IMG/VR virus record: IMGVR_UViG_3300042567_001401
Coordinates: 1 to 59,636 of that record
Direction: 5' to 3' (one strand)
Length of the DNA stretch: 59,636 bases
Source of the DNA: a virus
Translations under genes and position numbers: made by a program
Part shown: positions 25,917-33,552 of the stretch, one piece after another
How positions within the stretch are numbered: the first letter of the stretch is position 1
How the letters are laid out: each line of letters starts with the position of its first letter
Notes under the pieces: generated by a model
Database searches by the model: none
What the model was told of the DNA's origin: nothing
The model's input: only the letters and a program-made list of their open reading frames with translations

Positions 25917-27082
25917 TGTCTTTTAAAAAGGGGATTTCTGAAAACTCTATTATTTTCTTTCAAGGCGGTCATAACCATGACGGTGTATCTTCTGCGTTAA
26001 TTGATACAAATAAATATTCTATATACGACTTTATAGTGGGGAAAACAGGAAGCTCCGCCAGGCAAGCTACGCAGCAAAGAAATTATGACAGTTTAAAAGG
26101 TGTTATATCTAGCATCATAACAACAGACATCCTCGGTCCATCTGGTGTGCGATTGGGACCGAACTCTGTTCAGTCTGTAAACATTTCCGCTGGTGCCGTA
26201 ACAGCAAGTGAACTGGCAGCAAATATTGTATTAGTAAATAATATTATATCAAGTTCAAATTTTGATGGGACTGTAGCGGCTAATGGTGTTATTACAAGTC
26301 AAGGGACATCTGGGTGGGCTATAACTAGTGCTGGCTCTGCTGTCTTCTCAAACACTGCTATTAGAGGTACATTAACTGCTGGTGCTTTGTATATCAATGC
26401 AAACAATCAGTGGAATGCTAATGGTACGATAATTGTAGGAAACCCAGGTGATACCACTCCTGGATTCGCCTTTAGCCCGACTACGGGCTTGGCTGTAACA
26501 GGAAAAGTAACAGCGACATCGGGAAGAATTGCGTCTTTTGATGTTATAGGCTCTACTTTGTACACTGGAGATTCATTTGTTGGGTGGATATCACTTGGTC
26601 CAGTTGATGACGCAGCATATGGTGGAGTTCCTGCTGGAGAAATATTGGTGGCTACCAGAGCCCCTAGTGACAACCATGTTGTTTATGCCAGTATGAGGGG
26701 GGAGAAAATTCTCATTCAAGATGACGATGCTCCTACTCGTTTCACTGAAATCACTAGAGATGGCATCACGGCTTCTGGAACAATATCTGCAGATTCTTTC
26801 ATCGCTCCTTCTGTTGTGTATCCATATTCAGCAAATCAGATTGCATTTTATTGGAGTGGTACTCAAATTTATGCAGTTATTGATGGGCAAACTCAGATAT
26901 GTTTAACACATTGCGGTTCAGCCCCAGCTCCATCTGTTGAGGCTGTTACCCCAACTGTTGAGACCGTTGATCCAGTCAGCCCAGGTGGGGGGTGCCCAAC
27001 TTGCCCAACGCATGTGGAGCCATGTTGCGCTCCAGCGCAATGCTGGTATGATGAAGTCAAGCTTGGTCATTTCTGTGCATAA
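25916..27082 (+). CDS. minor tail/fibre protein with Cys-rich C-terminus
   Basis: A 388-residue protein. The N-terminus has GGHNHDGVSSALID, a His/Asp motif common at the base of phage fibres, followed by LGPNSVQSVNISAGAVTASE and repeated Gly/Thr beta segments. The last 60 residues contain eight Cys, including CPTCP, PCC and two more in the final 14 residues, after a Pro/Val/Glu-rich linker. Such a Cys cluster is unusual in a phage tail protein and suggests a metal-binding or disulfide-stabilised tip. It is the last gene of the tail block. Function as a receptor-contacting fibre is inferred. Confidence 0.6.
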   Translation: MSFKKGISENSIIFFQGGHNHDGVSSALIDTNKYSIYDFIVGKTGSSARQATQQRNYDSLKGVISSIITTDILGPSGVRLGPNSVQSVNISAGAVTASELAANIVLVNNIISSSNFDGTVAANGVITSQGTSGWAITSAGSAVFSNTAIRGTLTAGALYINANNQWNANGTIIVGNPGDTTPGFAFSPTTGLAVTGKVTATSGRIASFDVIGSTLYTGDSFVGWISLGPVDDAAYGGVPAGEILVATRAPSDNHVVYASMRGEKILIQDDDAPTRFTEITRDGITASGTISADSFIAPSVVYPYSANQIAFYWSGTQIYAVIDGQTQICLTHCGSAPAPSVEAVTPTVETVDPVSPGGGCPTCPTHVEPCCAPAQCWYDEVKLGHFCA

Positions 27083-27116
27083 TGTTGTGACTGGAATCCA
27101 GCCAACTGCTATGGTA

Positions 27117-27125
27117 TGATAAAAT
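27117..27125 (+). promoter_or_regulatory. extended -10 promoter before the accessory cassette
   Basis: TGATAAAAT at 27117-27125 matches TGnTAnnnT with -10 TAAAAT at 27120-27125. The next ATG (27150) has its own Shine-Dalgarno (TGGAGA at 27137-27142), so this transcript would carry a short leader of about 18 nt. No clear -35 box. The preceding 35 nt contain no convincing terminator. Confidence 0.4.
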
Positions 27126-27149
27126 AATATTCAGAATGGAGATTCAATA

Positions 27150-27674
27150 ATGAGTGATGCGAATGAAAGAACAGTCTGGGAGCCAAAAGTCCCCACTCTG
27201 CCAGAAGGCGGTTTTCAGAGCTGGTTGAATTGGGAAACCAAATTTGGAGAATACGGCGATCCAGGTTATGAAAGAATGACATTTCCAATTACATCCGTCA
27301 GTGCTTTCGGCAATAATGACCCTTTTGATTTAATTTGGACACTATACCGAGGTGAAGATGGATTGCTTCTTGCTGTTCATGCATCATATTACGATGCCGA
27401 GGGGCTTAGGCACCCTTTTATATTTATAGTACATCCAGACCACAGGGGTAAGGGGATTGCATCAAAAATTGCTCGTGATTTAGAGGATGAATTTATTGCA
27501 AACGAAGCTCATAGATATGGGATGTCACCTGCTGAATTTGCTGCACTGTCAAGAGCTGAATTGGCAGCGTTGGTTGTTCCAGATATGTACAAAGATGTAG
27601 AAACTAATCCATCTGGAGCTGGTTTTCTTAATAAGCTTGTTGACAAGTTTTACAATGTTGAAAGAGAATCATAA
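27150..27674 (+). CDS. GNAT-family N-acetyltransferase
   Basis: A 174-residue protein. FIFIVHPDHRGKGIASKIAR (about residues 89-108) is the acetyl-CoA pyrophosphate-binding motif A of GNAT enzymes (Q/R-x-x-G-x-G/A with the preceding strand). The C-terminal half is helical. The substrate cannot be predicted. It is the first gene of a small cassette between tail and replication genes, so modification of a virion or host protein is possible. Stop and the next ATG are 2 nt apart. Confidence 0.7.
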   Translation: MSDANERTVWEPKVPTLPEGGFQSWLNWETKFGEYGDPGYERMTFPITSVSAFGNNDPFDLIWTLYRGEDGLLLAVHASYYDAEGLRHPFIFIVHPDHRGKGIASKIARDLEDEFIANEAHRYGMSPAEFAALSRAELAALVVPDMYKDVETNPSGAGFLNKLVDKFYNVERES

Positions 27675-27676
27675 CT

Positions 27677-27904
27677 ATGACACCGTATCAAGAATGGAAG
27701 AAAAGCCTAGGTGATACTCGCCCTTGGGATGTTGTGAATCCTAATTCAGAAAAAGCTTCTGATGATCTAGCAGCTCAAAGAATTGCTGTATGTCAAACAT
27801 GCCCAAGTTTATTAAAAATAACTACTCAATGTAAAGAGTGCGGTTGCTTTATGAAACTCAAAACTAAATTGCAAAATGCGACATGTCCACTTGCCAAGTG
27901 GTGA
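27677..27904 (+). CDS. small zinc-ribbon protein
   Basis: A 75-residue protein with CQTCPSLLKITTQCKECGCF and a final CPLAKW: CxxC, then CxxCxC, then a last Cys. This pattern occurs in small phage proteins of aquatic Caudoviricetes that are often found next to 2OG-Fe(II) oxygenase or structural genes. A zinc-binding fold is likely; the function is unknown. It is 1 nt upstream of the hydroxylase gene, so the two may act together. Confidence 0.6.
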   Translation: MTPYQEWKKSLGDTRPWDVVNPNSEKASDDLAAQRIAVCQTCPSLLKITTQCKECGCFMKLKTKLQNATCPLAKW

Positions 27905-27905
27905 T

Positions 27906-28490
27906 ATGTCAAAAAAACTTGCCCCTGGGATTCATGTCTATAATTTTCAAGAGATGTCTGATTGCTATGAAGTTATAAATACAAACATCAAAAATTTTTT
28001 TGGATATGGGAAAGTTGTTTCTAGCAACAAAAACCCGTATATGGATTTGAATTCAAGAAAAGTGAAAGTTTATCCTATGGGTAAAGCTTCGTCATGTCAT
28101 GAGGATGACCCAATAAATGTGTTTAAAAGAAATATTGAAAAATCAACTACTGTTGCGATAGAGGATTATAGGGGGATTCACTCCTTAGATAAGCTAGAGA
28201 AAAAACATGACTGGGAAATCCTCAAATATGATGCTGGTGATTTTTTTAAAACACATATGGATGACTGTGCGGCTCACTCTAGAACCGTTTCAGCTGTTGT
28301 CTATTTCAATGAAGACTACGAAGGGGGAGAAATTGAGTTCCCAAATTTTGATGTATTCTATAAGCCAAAATCTGGCGATGTGTTAGTTTTCCCATCAATT
28401 TTCACCTATATTCATAATGTAAGAGAAATAACATCGGGAACAAGATATGCGGCAGTTAACTGGTTTTCTTATGCAAAACGCAGTATTTGA
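27906..28490 (+). CDS. 2OG-Fe(II) oxygenase, prolyl-hydroxylase-like
   Basis: A 194-residue protein from ATG 27906 (an earlier in-frame ATG at 27876 lies within the Zn-ribbon gene). It has the double-stranded beta-helix motifs of the P4H family: H117-x-D119 in FKTHMDD, distal H170 in TYIHNV, and R180 in SGTRYAAVNWF for 2-oxoglutarate binding. VVYFNEDYEGGEIEFP and PKSGDVLVFP are typical strands. It would hydroxylate a protein side chain or small molecule using 2-oxoglutarate, O2 and Fe(II). Such genes are common in aquatic phages, but their substrates are mostly unknown. Tail proteins nearby are candidates. Confidence 0.85.
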   Translation: MSKKLAPGIHVYNFQEMSDCYEVINTNIKNFFGYGKVVSSNKNPYMDLNSRKVKVYPMGKASSCHEDDPINVFKRNIEKSTTVAIEDYRGIHSLDKLEKKHDWEILKYDAGDFFKTHMDDCAAHSRTVSAVVYFNEDYEGGEIEFPNFDVFYKPKSGDVLVFPSIFTYIHNVREITSGTRYAAVNWFSYAKRSI

Positions 28491-28492
28491 GG

Positions 28493-28498
28493 TATAAT
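28493..28498 (+). promoter_or_regulatory. TATAAT promoter, apparently leaderless
   Basis: A perfect TATAAT at 28493-28498 starts just after the previous stop codon, and the next ATG follows 6 nt later at 28505. There is no room for a Shine-Dalgarno leader, so transcription is expected to begin at the start codon. It is one of five such arrangements in the window. Confidence 0.5.
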
Positions 28499-28504
28499 AG
28501 GTAA

Positions 28505-29170
28505 ATGGCTTACGAAAATTACTCCTTTGTCTCCTGGACAGACGCAACACCGCTCTCGTCAGACAGGATGGCGCAAATGTCTATGAACATAGAGCAAGTG
28601 CGTGATTATAACGACTCAAAACCAGCTGGCATACTTGAATTTGCAGAGCTAACAACAAATAATGTTGTATCAAATGTTGGTAGCAACGCTACTTCAATTA
28701 TTGCACTTACAAACCCAGCGGGTGGTTCTGATCAAAGAGTAACTATTAATGAAAATCGTTACTATAAAGTAACAGTAGTATTTCCAGGGTTTACTGTATA
28801 CAGCAAGGGCGCAGAAGATGCCGTGTTGACTCTGCAGGTATGGAAGGATGTGCAGTCAGGGTATGGTGCTACTACGCCTATTCAGGAATGGGTTTTTTCG
28901 CAATCTGCGCACATCTTCCATAACACAGCCAGTAATGCAAACATTGCAGCCAGCGGTCAAACATTTAAAGCAGATTACGGCAGATTAGCTGCTGGCACTT
29001 ATAGCATATTCATGGAAAGCGCTGGTGGATTGAATGCTGAGTCATTCTCTGCATCAGTTAAGAGAACATTCGGCACATCGGGTAGCACCAATGCTCCTCA
29101 AATATCGGTTAACCCAACAGCTACGGAGAAGTTGCAATTGATTGTTGAAGATGTTGGCGCAAGCATCTAG
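28505..29170 (+). CDS. structural protein, probably fibre or decoration
   Basis: A 221-residue protein. Its start, ENYSFVSWTDATPLSSDRMA then QMSMNIEQVRD, is a module I associate with actinophage and other siphovirus virion proteins (a short helix after a W-[TS]-D-x-T-P-L motif). The remainder is a beta-sandwich-like domain with no catalytic motif (VTVVFPGFTVY, LTLQVWKDV, GTYSIFMESAGG). It could be a head fibre, decoration or tail adhesin. The leaderless-looking promoter gives it independent transcription. Confidence 0.5.
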   Translation: MAYENYSFVSWTDATPLSSDRMAQMSMNIEQVRDYNDSKPAGILEFAELTTNNVVSNVGSNATSIIALTNPAGGSDQRVTINENRYYKVTVVFPGFTVYSKGAEDAVLTLQVWKDVQSGYGATTPIQEWVFSQSAHIFHNTASNANIAASGQTFKADYGRLAAGTYSIFMESAGGLNAESFSASVKRTFGTSGSTNAPQISVNPTATEKLQLIVEDVGASI

Positions 29171-29172
29171 TT

Positions 29173-29583
29173 ATGAGAGAGCTGGCATCTAAAAGAAAAG
29201 ATGTAGAGTGGGCAATTAGAAGCGTTTCTGGTGAACATAACCCTAATTACGGCGGTGGAAAGTATATTGACGATAAGGGGTATATAAGAATTCTTAATCA
29301 AGACCATCCATATAATATTAAAGGTTATGTCTACGAGCATAGAACTGTTTTTGAGGCGTATCTGGGTAGACATTTGCAACCTTGGGAGACAGTGCATCAC
29401 ATCAATGAAATAAAAGTTGATAATCGTGTGAGCAATTTGTACTTGTGCACAGTGCCAGAACATAGCGCTGTCCATAGGGAAGGCAAGAAACCAAGTGATA
29501 GCCATCGTGAAAAAATGCGTGAGAACATGAATAAGCGCAATCAAGAAACACGAGAAAAAAAGAAGAAACAAACTCTAAGATAA
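29173..29583 (+). CDS. HNH homing endonuclease
   Basis: A 136-residue protein with a typical phage HNH core: YEHRTVFEAYLGRHLQPWET, then VHHINEIKVDNRVSNLYL, in which HH, N and the following Asn/Leu segment are the metal-binding and catalytic features. A basic tail (HREKMRENMNKRN) may bind DNA. It is free-standing, inserted between a structural gene and the metallophosphoesterase. These genes are usually mobile selfish elements; no intron boundaries were recognised around it. Confidence 0.85.
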   Translation: MRELASKRKDVEWAIRSVSGEHNPNYGGGKYIDDKGYIRILNQDHPYNIKGYVYEHRTVFEAYLGRHLQPWETVHHINEIKVDNRVSNLYLCTVPEHSAVHREGKKPSDSHREKMRENMNKRNQETREKKKKQTLR

Positions 29584-29616
29584 ACGATTTTTACACAAAT
29601 CCCGTCAGATTTGGTG

Positions 29617-29622
29617 TACAAT
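29617..29622 (+). promoter_or_regulatory. TACAAT promoter, apparently leaderless
   Basis: TACAAT at 29617-29622 lies 7 nt before the ATG at 29630, with TG just upstream (TGTACAAT). No Shine-Dalgarno precedes this ATG. It would open the replication gene block. TTTACA at 29590-29595 is a possible -35 but the spacing (21 bp) is too long to be convincing. Confidence 0.4.
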
Positions 29623-29629
29623 TAACCTT

Positions 29630-30796
29630 ATGAAAATATGCGAAGCAAAAGGTTGCGACCAAGAGTTTGAACCAAATACAGCAAATCACAAATATGCAGA
29701 CAAAGACTGTCGTAAGTCAATAGACAGTACTGGCATCTGCAAATATAGACGACAGAAAGGTTTATTTGAAGTGCCAAAAGATCCAATCACTGGTGAACAA
29801 CCAGTTTCAGACCCAGAGTTGAGAGTTTCATTTACGAGACTTCAGCAGGAATATAACAAGCTAAAGACGAAGAGCGATGATTTGGCTAGTGCAGTTTATC
29901 AGGCTGTAAGAGATGACATGGCTGACAATAAGTACAAGCCAGTCCCAAAGCCAGTTCTTAGTAAGAAAAAGAACGGAGAAGAAGTAGCCGTTGCGGTCAT
30001 TGCCGACTGGCAACTTGCTAAAATCACTCCCGATTACAATTCACAAGTGTGTGAAGAAAGAATCTACAAGTTTGCTGAGAAGATTATCAATCTTACTGAA
30101 ATCCAAAGACAAGATCACCCAGTTCGTGAGCTTAGAATTTGGGCTCTAGGGGATATTATTGAAGGCGAATTGATCTTCCCAGGTCAATCGTTCCTAGTTG
30201 ATGGTGGTCTGTACAGACAGATCACAGTTGATGGTCCAAGAATTCTTAAGAACTTTATTAACATCATGCTTGAAAACTTTGAAAAAGTTACATTTGTTGG
30301 TGTGATTGGTAATCATGGTTCAATTGGCGGTAGGGCGAGAAGAGATCACGACCCTGAGACCAACGGTGACAGAATGCTTTATCGCATTGCTCAGTTGATG
30401 TTTGAAAATGAAAAGAGAATTGAATTTAAGATTCCTGATGGTCGTGGTGAGCGTCATTGGTACGCAATTGACAAGATTGGGAATTACAAAGCAATGCTCT
30501 GTCACGGCGATCAATTCGGTAGCTTGTCTTCATTCTACTCTTTCCAAAAGAAAGCGTATGGCTGGAAGATTGGTGCATTGAGTGAGGATTTTGATGATAT
30601 CTACATTGGTCATTTCCATACACCAACTAAGATGACATTCAATACTGTCCAATTAAGAATCTCTGGTAGCCCCGAATCTGTAAACACATATGCCGCTGAG
30701 GTGCTAGCCGCAGTTGGCAGACCGTCACAATCACTTTATTTTGTTCACCCAGAGAAAGGAATGGTAACAGCGGAGTATAACTGCTGGTTAGACTGA
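29630..30796 (+). CDS. metallophosphoesterase with N-terminal zinc finger
   Basis: A 388-residue protein. The first 45 residues carry CEAKGCDQEF and CRKS plus another Cys, a small zinc-finger module. From about residue 120 it has calcineurin/Mre11-like motifs in order: ADWQ (D126), LGDIIEG, GNHG, CHGDQFG and GHFHTP. These bind two metals in phosphoesterases, and in the SbcD/Mre11 branch act as DNA nucleases. Similar stand-alone genes are common in actinophages at the border of the replication module. A DNA-processing role is likely but the substrate is unproven. Confidence 0.8.
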   Translation: MKICEAKGCDQEFEPNTANHKYADKDCRKSIDSTGICKYRRQKGLFEVPKDPITGEQPVSDPELRVSFTRLQQEYNKLKTKSDDLASAVYQAVRDDMADNKYKPVPKPVLSKKKNGEEVAVAVIADWQLAKITPDYNSQVCEERIYKFAEKIINLTEIQRQDHPVRELRIWALGDIIEGELIFPGQSFLVDGGLYRQITVDGPRILKNFINIMLENFEKVTFVGVIGNHGSIGGRARRDHDPETNGDRMLYRIAQLMFENEKRIEFKIPDGRGERHWYAIDKIGNYKAMLCHGDQFGSLSSFYSFQKKAYGWKIGALSEDFDDIYIGHFHTPTKMTFNTVQLRISGSPESVNTYAAEVLAAVGRPSQSLYFVHPEKGMVTAEYNCWLD

Positions 30797-30797
30797 T

Positions 30798-31019
30798 ATG
30801 GCTAAAGCAACAGGGTTCTATTGCAGAAATTGCACTGGAAGAATGTTTACAGGGCAACAGTACTATGCATTTCAAAAGAATTATATTGATTTGACATGTG
30901 TAAAATGCTCAACATCAATAGATGTTGAAGTAAGGAAGATAAACAAAATACTTGGTGCTTTAGGTTTTAAAAAGCTGGAGGAACGGTATGAACTTGCAGA
31001 CCAAAATAGTCATAAATAA
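30798..31019 (+). CDS. small zinc-ribbon protein
   Basis: A 73-residue protein with FYCRNCTGRMF and LTCVKCSTS, two CxxC pairs about 27 residues apart, typical of a zinc ribbon. A basic C-terminal helix follows (INKILGALGFKKLEER). The start follows the preceding stop by one base, and its last 32 nt overlap the MerR-like gene. A nucleic-acid-binding role is plausible but unproven. Confidence 0.55.
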   Translation: MAKATGFYCRNCTGRMFTGQQYYAFQKNYIDLTCVKCSTSIDVEVRKINKILGALGFKKLEERYELADQNSHK

Positions 31020-31428
31020 GTTTTATAAATATTCAAACACCATTGTTAAGGTTAAGAAAATTACAAAAAATCTTAATAAGATTTTAGTAACTGATTTAAC
31101 AAGTAAACAAGAAATGGCTATGCCCTTTGAGGGGGCTGAGTTGATTATGCATAGAATTTATACAATTGGCGAGGTCGCAAAGATTGTTGAGAAAAGATCA
31201 GATACTATTCGTAAATATGAGAAAAAAGGTCTGATCCCCAGCGGTAAAAAATTTAGTGAATCTTGTGAAAGTTATAAAAATTGGCGGTATTATGATAGAG
31301 AGGATGTTTACAACATGGTATCATTCTTTAATAACAGAACACCAGGGAGACCTGTGTCTGATAAGAACATAAATGTACAAGCAAAAGTTATTAGAATATC
31401 CGAAAAAATAAAGATAGGAAAAAGGTAA
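30988..31428 (+). CDS. MerR-like HTH regulator
   Basis: A 146-residue protein. The N-terminal 50 residues form a small strand-rich domain; from about residue 55 it has a MerR/excisionase-type winged helix: YTIGEVAKIVEKRSDTIRKY then EKKGLIP, followed by NWRYYDREDVYNMV. The C-terminal part carries a GRPV motif and basic residues. It lacks a long coiled-coil and effector domain, so it is not a classical MerR dimer. A role in early or middle gene regulation is inferred. Shine-Dalgarno GGAGG lies 6 nt before the ATG, inside the upstream gene. Confidence 0.65.
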   Translation: MNLQTKIVINKFYKYSNTIVKVKKITKNLNKILVTDLTSKQEMAMPFEGAELIMHRIYTIGEVAKIVEKRSDTIRKYEKKGLIPSGKKFSESCESYKNWRYYDREDVYNMVSFFNNRTPGRPVSDKNINVQAKVIRISEKIKIGKR

Positions 31429-31429
31429 T

Positions 31430-31639
31430 ATGACAACACCATTAAACGAAAATCAAGTTGAGCTGTGGGCTTCAGTAGGCATCACAAAGAACTTGGGTAA
31501 CTACGAATCACTTCGTCTTGACGCTGGCGCAAGAGTAATTGCTTCCAGTATTGATGATGAAAAGTCTTGGAGTAAGTTGTGGGATTCAATTGACTCACAA
31601 ATTGAAGCGAAGCTCCAAGAGCTTGACGCAGAGAAGTAA
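31430..31639 (+). CDS. small conserved-looking protein of unknown function
   Basis: A 69-residue acidic helical protein (SVGITKNLGNYESLRLDAGA, then a Trp/Ser/Asp helix). The phrase GNYESLRLDAGA recalls a family of small phage proteins that sit beside the replication genes in actinophages, but I know no function. Shine-Dalgarno GGAAAAAGG precedes the ATG, and the next gene (TTG start) begins immediately after its stop. Confidence 0.55.
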   Translation: MTTPLNENQVELWASVGITKNLGNYESLRLDAGARVIASSIDDEKSWSKLWDSIDSQIEAKLQELDAEK

Positions 31640-31930
31640 TTGGTAAATTGGAGAAAAAAAGCACTTTGCGCTGAAGATAATAACAGCATTTATTGGTTTT
31701 CGTATAAACACGAAGATGTCCAGTATGCAAAAAACATTTGTCAATCATGTGAGGTCAGAAAAGAATGTCTGATCAATGCATGGGGTGAAGAAGTTATATA
31801 CGGCGTTAACGGTGGTTACTCCGAATTTGATATACTATTAGCAACTTGGAAGAAAGCTAAAAAAGAAAATGATAGCAACTGGAACAGAACTGATAGAACA
31901 CTTCAAAAATTACTGCGCAAAGCAGAATAA
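31640..31930 (+). CDS. WhiB-family Fe-S transcription factor
   Basis: A 96-residue protein with the four Cys of the WhiB family: C10 in ALCAEDN, then C34, C37 and C43 in CQSCEVRKEC (C-x2-C-x5-C), and the turn YGVNGGYSEF close to the G[VI]WGG motif. A basic tail follows. These proteins bind a 4Fe-4S cluster and the housekeeping sigma factor to alter promoter use; some phage homologues compete with host WhiB proteins. The family strongly suggests an actinobacterial host. TTG 31640 directly follows the previous stop. Asn replaces Trp in the G[VI]WGG motif, which may change the sigma contact. Confidence 0.85.
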   Translation: MVNWRKKALCAEDNNSIYWFSYKHEDVQYAKNICQSCEVRKECLINAWGEEVIYGVNGGYSEFDILLATWKKAKKENDSNWNRTDRTLQKLLRKAE

Positions 31931-32174
31931 GCTGTTCATCCCCGACTCTCCACGGCAAGAGGCAGTCGCAGACTCTCTTGTTAGTTTCTATAAGAATGAC
32001 AACCTTAGACTTGGGCTGGAAAGCTTTGTAAGAAGCAGACCAGGACCATTTTTAGTTTTTGATTTTGCAATAGAATCTAGATCGTTTGTAGAGAAAGCTC
32101 AGCTTGATAAGAAATCAACTGATAAATTTAAATCCATAGTGGAAGAAACTAAGAAGAGAATGGAGACAGAGTGA
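31869..32174 (+). CDS. protein of unknown function upstream of the helicase
   Basis: A 101-residue protein with no recognised motif, mostly helical, with DSPRQEAVADSLVSFYKND and RPGPFLVFDFAIESRSFV. It overlaps the WhiB gene by 62 nt and the helicase start by 4 nt (GTGA). The tight coupling to the helicase and size suggest a helicase-loading or primosome partner, but this is only a contextual guess. Start taken at ATG 31869. Confidence 0.5.
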   Translation: MIATGTELIEHFKNYCAKQNKLFIPDSPRQEAVADSLVSFYKNDNLRLGLESFVRSRPGPFLVFDFAIESRSFVEKAQLDKKSTDKFKSIVEETKKRMETE

Positions 32175-33385
32175 ATTACGAAGTAAGACTTCTAAATTCT
32201 ATCGTTGATACCCAAGACTATGTAACCGCTGTAAATAGCGGTGTTGAGAATGTATTTTTGGAGTATAGAGATGTTTGGAATTTCATAGTTTCTCACTACG
32301 AAACGCATAGTAAAGTTCCGTCAAAGGAAACAGTAAAACAGCACCATCAGGATTTTGAATTTATCTCAACACCTGAACCGTTGGCTTACTATGTTGATGA
32401 AGCAAAGAAGGAATCTCTGTCCTACCAGACTAGAGGGATTGTTGCGAAAGCGCATGGGTTGATTAACGAGTCTGGTCCGAAAGAGGCACTGTCATTTTTG
32501 ATGGAAGAGACTTCAAAGCTTTATAAGTTTTCATCAAACTTAAAAGACACCGATCTTGCTGGGGAATGGAAAGACCGAGTTAGGGATTTGAAAGCTAGGT
32601 CTCTCAATCCTAAAGCAATTGCTGGCATTCCTAGCGGTATTGATGTTATTGACAAGGTGTTCGGTGGTTGGCAATCGGGTGACTTTATCGTTCTACTCGG
32701 TTGGACTGGCGTTGGTAAATCATTCATCGCAAGACTATTTGCTGTTAATGCGTGGAAAGCTGGCTATAGACCGTTGATCATTTCTTTGGAAATGAATAAG
32801 CAACAAGAAGGTCAAAGACTAGACACATTGTTGAATAATGGCGAAGGTCATTTCACCAACACGGACTTGATCAAAGCAAACCCAGGAATTGTTGATGGTT
32901 ACGAAAAGTGGGCACAGGCTACTTTTGAAGGTAAGCACGCTATTCATCTTGTTACATCAGAAGGGCTTGAAACAGCAGATCAAAACATGGTGCAAGCAAA
33001 GATTGATCAGTACCATCCCGACATGGTTATTCTTGATTATCACAGTTTGTTTGATGATTCAAGCGGTGCCAAGAATGAGACAGAGAAAGCTAAGAACCTT
33101 TCTAAGGCATTTAAGCGTATTGCGGTAAAGAATGGTATCCCTATCATAGATGTTGCTGCAGTAACAATGGCTGACGGTCACTCGGAGAGACCGCCAGAGC
33201 TAGAGGAAGTTGCATGGAGTAAGCAGTTGGCGTATGACGCTGACCTTGTTCTTGCTATCCATAGAGAGTTAGCATCTGATTTATTCCAGGTGGTATCAAG
33301 AAAAGTTCGTAGAGCATCGCACTTCGGTTTCTACCTTAGATGGAATCTAGAAACTGGTAAGTGGGTAGAGGAGTGGGACATTTAA
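32171..33385 (+). CDS. DnaB-like replicative helicase
   Basis: A 404-residue protein with an N-terminal helical domain (about 1-110) and a C-terminal RecA-like ATPase. Walker A GWTGVGKSF lies near residues 177-185, LEMNKQQ corresponds to the H1a/DnaB SLEM motif, MVILDYHSLF is the Walker B region, and RKVR.ASH is near the end. It would unwind DNA at the phage fork, working with the primase downstream. The GTG start at 32171 overlaps the previous stop (GTGA); no ATG alternative lies nearby. Confidence 0.85.
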   Translation: MNYEVRLLNSIVDTQDYVTAVNSGVENVFLEYRDVWNFIVSHYETHSKVPSKETVKQHHQDFEFISTPEPLAYYVDEAKKESLSYQTRGIVAKAHGLINESGPKEALSFLMEETSKLYKFSSNLKDTDLAGEWKDRVRDLKARSLNPKAIAGIPSGIDVIDKVFGGWQSGDFIVLLGWTGVGKSFIARLFAVNAWKAGYRPLIISLEMNKQQEGQRLDTLLNNGEGHFTNTDLIKANPGIVDGYEKWAQATFEGKHAIHLVTSEGLETADQNMVQAKIDQYHPDMVILDYHSLFDDSSGAKNETEKAKNLSKAFKRIAVKNGIPIIDVAAVTMADGHSERPPELEEVAWSKQLAYDADLVLAIHRELASDLFQVVSRKVRRASHFGFYLRWNLETGKWVEEWDI

Positions 33386-33552
33386 TGAAAGCTGTAGTTA
33401 AAGGTGAAGTCAAGGATATTGAAACTCTTAACAGACTCAGACCTTGGATGGAAGATGAAGCTCGTAAAAAATATGGCAATTTTGATAAAACAAGATTGAT
33501 TACTGACTATGATGCTGGTAGAGATGTCTACAAATTCAAATTTCTTATCTAG
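33385..33552 (+). CDS. small protein between helicase and primase
   Basis: A 55-residue protein from ATG 33385, overlapping the helicase stop (TTTAATG). A slightly longer start (GTG 33361) lies inside the helicase gene and is less likely. The sequence is charged, with RPWMEDEARKKYGNF. I recognise no family. It overlaps the start of the primase by 29-44 nt, which suggests translational coupling. Confidence 0.5.
   Translation: MKAVVKGEVKDIETLNRLRPWMEDEARKKYGNFDKTRLITDYDAGRDVYKFKFLI

Noticed and set aside
29167-29571. - strand open frame of 134 residues opposite the HNH gene
   Set aside because: The + strand frame has clear HNH motifs and fits the operon; the antisense frame has no recognisable family.
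29173-29583. Group I intron around the HNH gene
   Set aside because: The flanking genes are complete and separate, with no split exon or conserved intron core visible.
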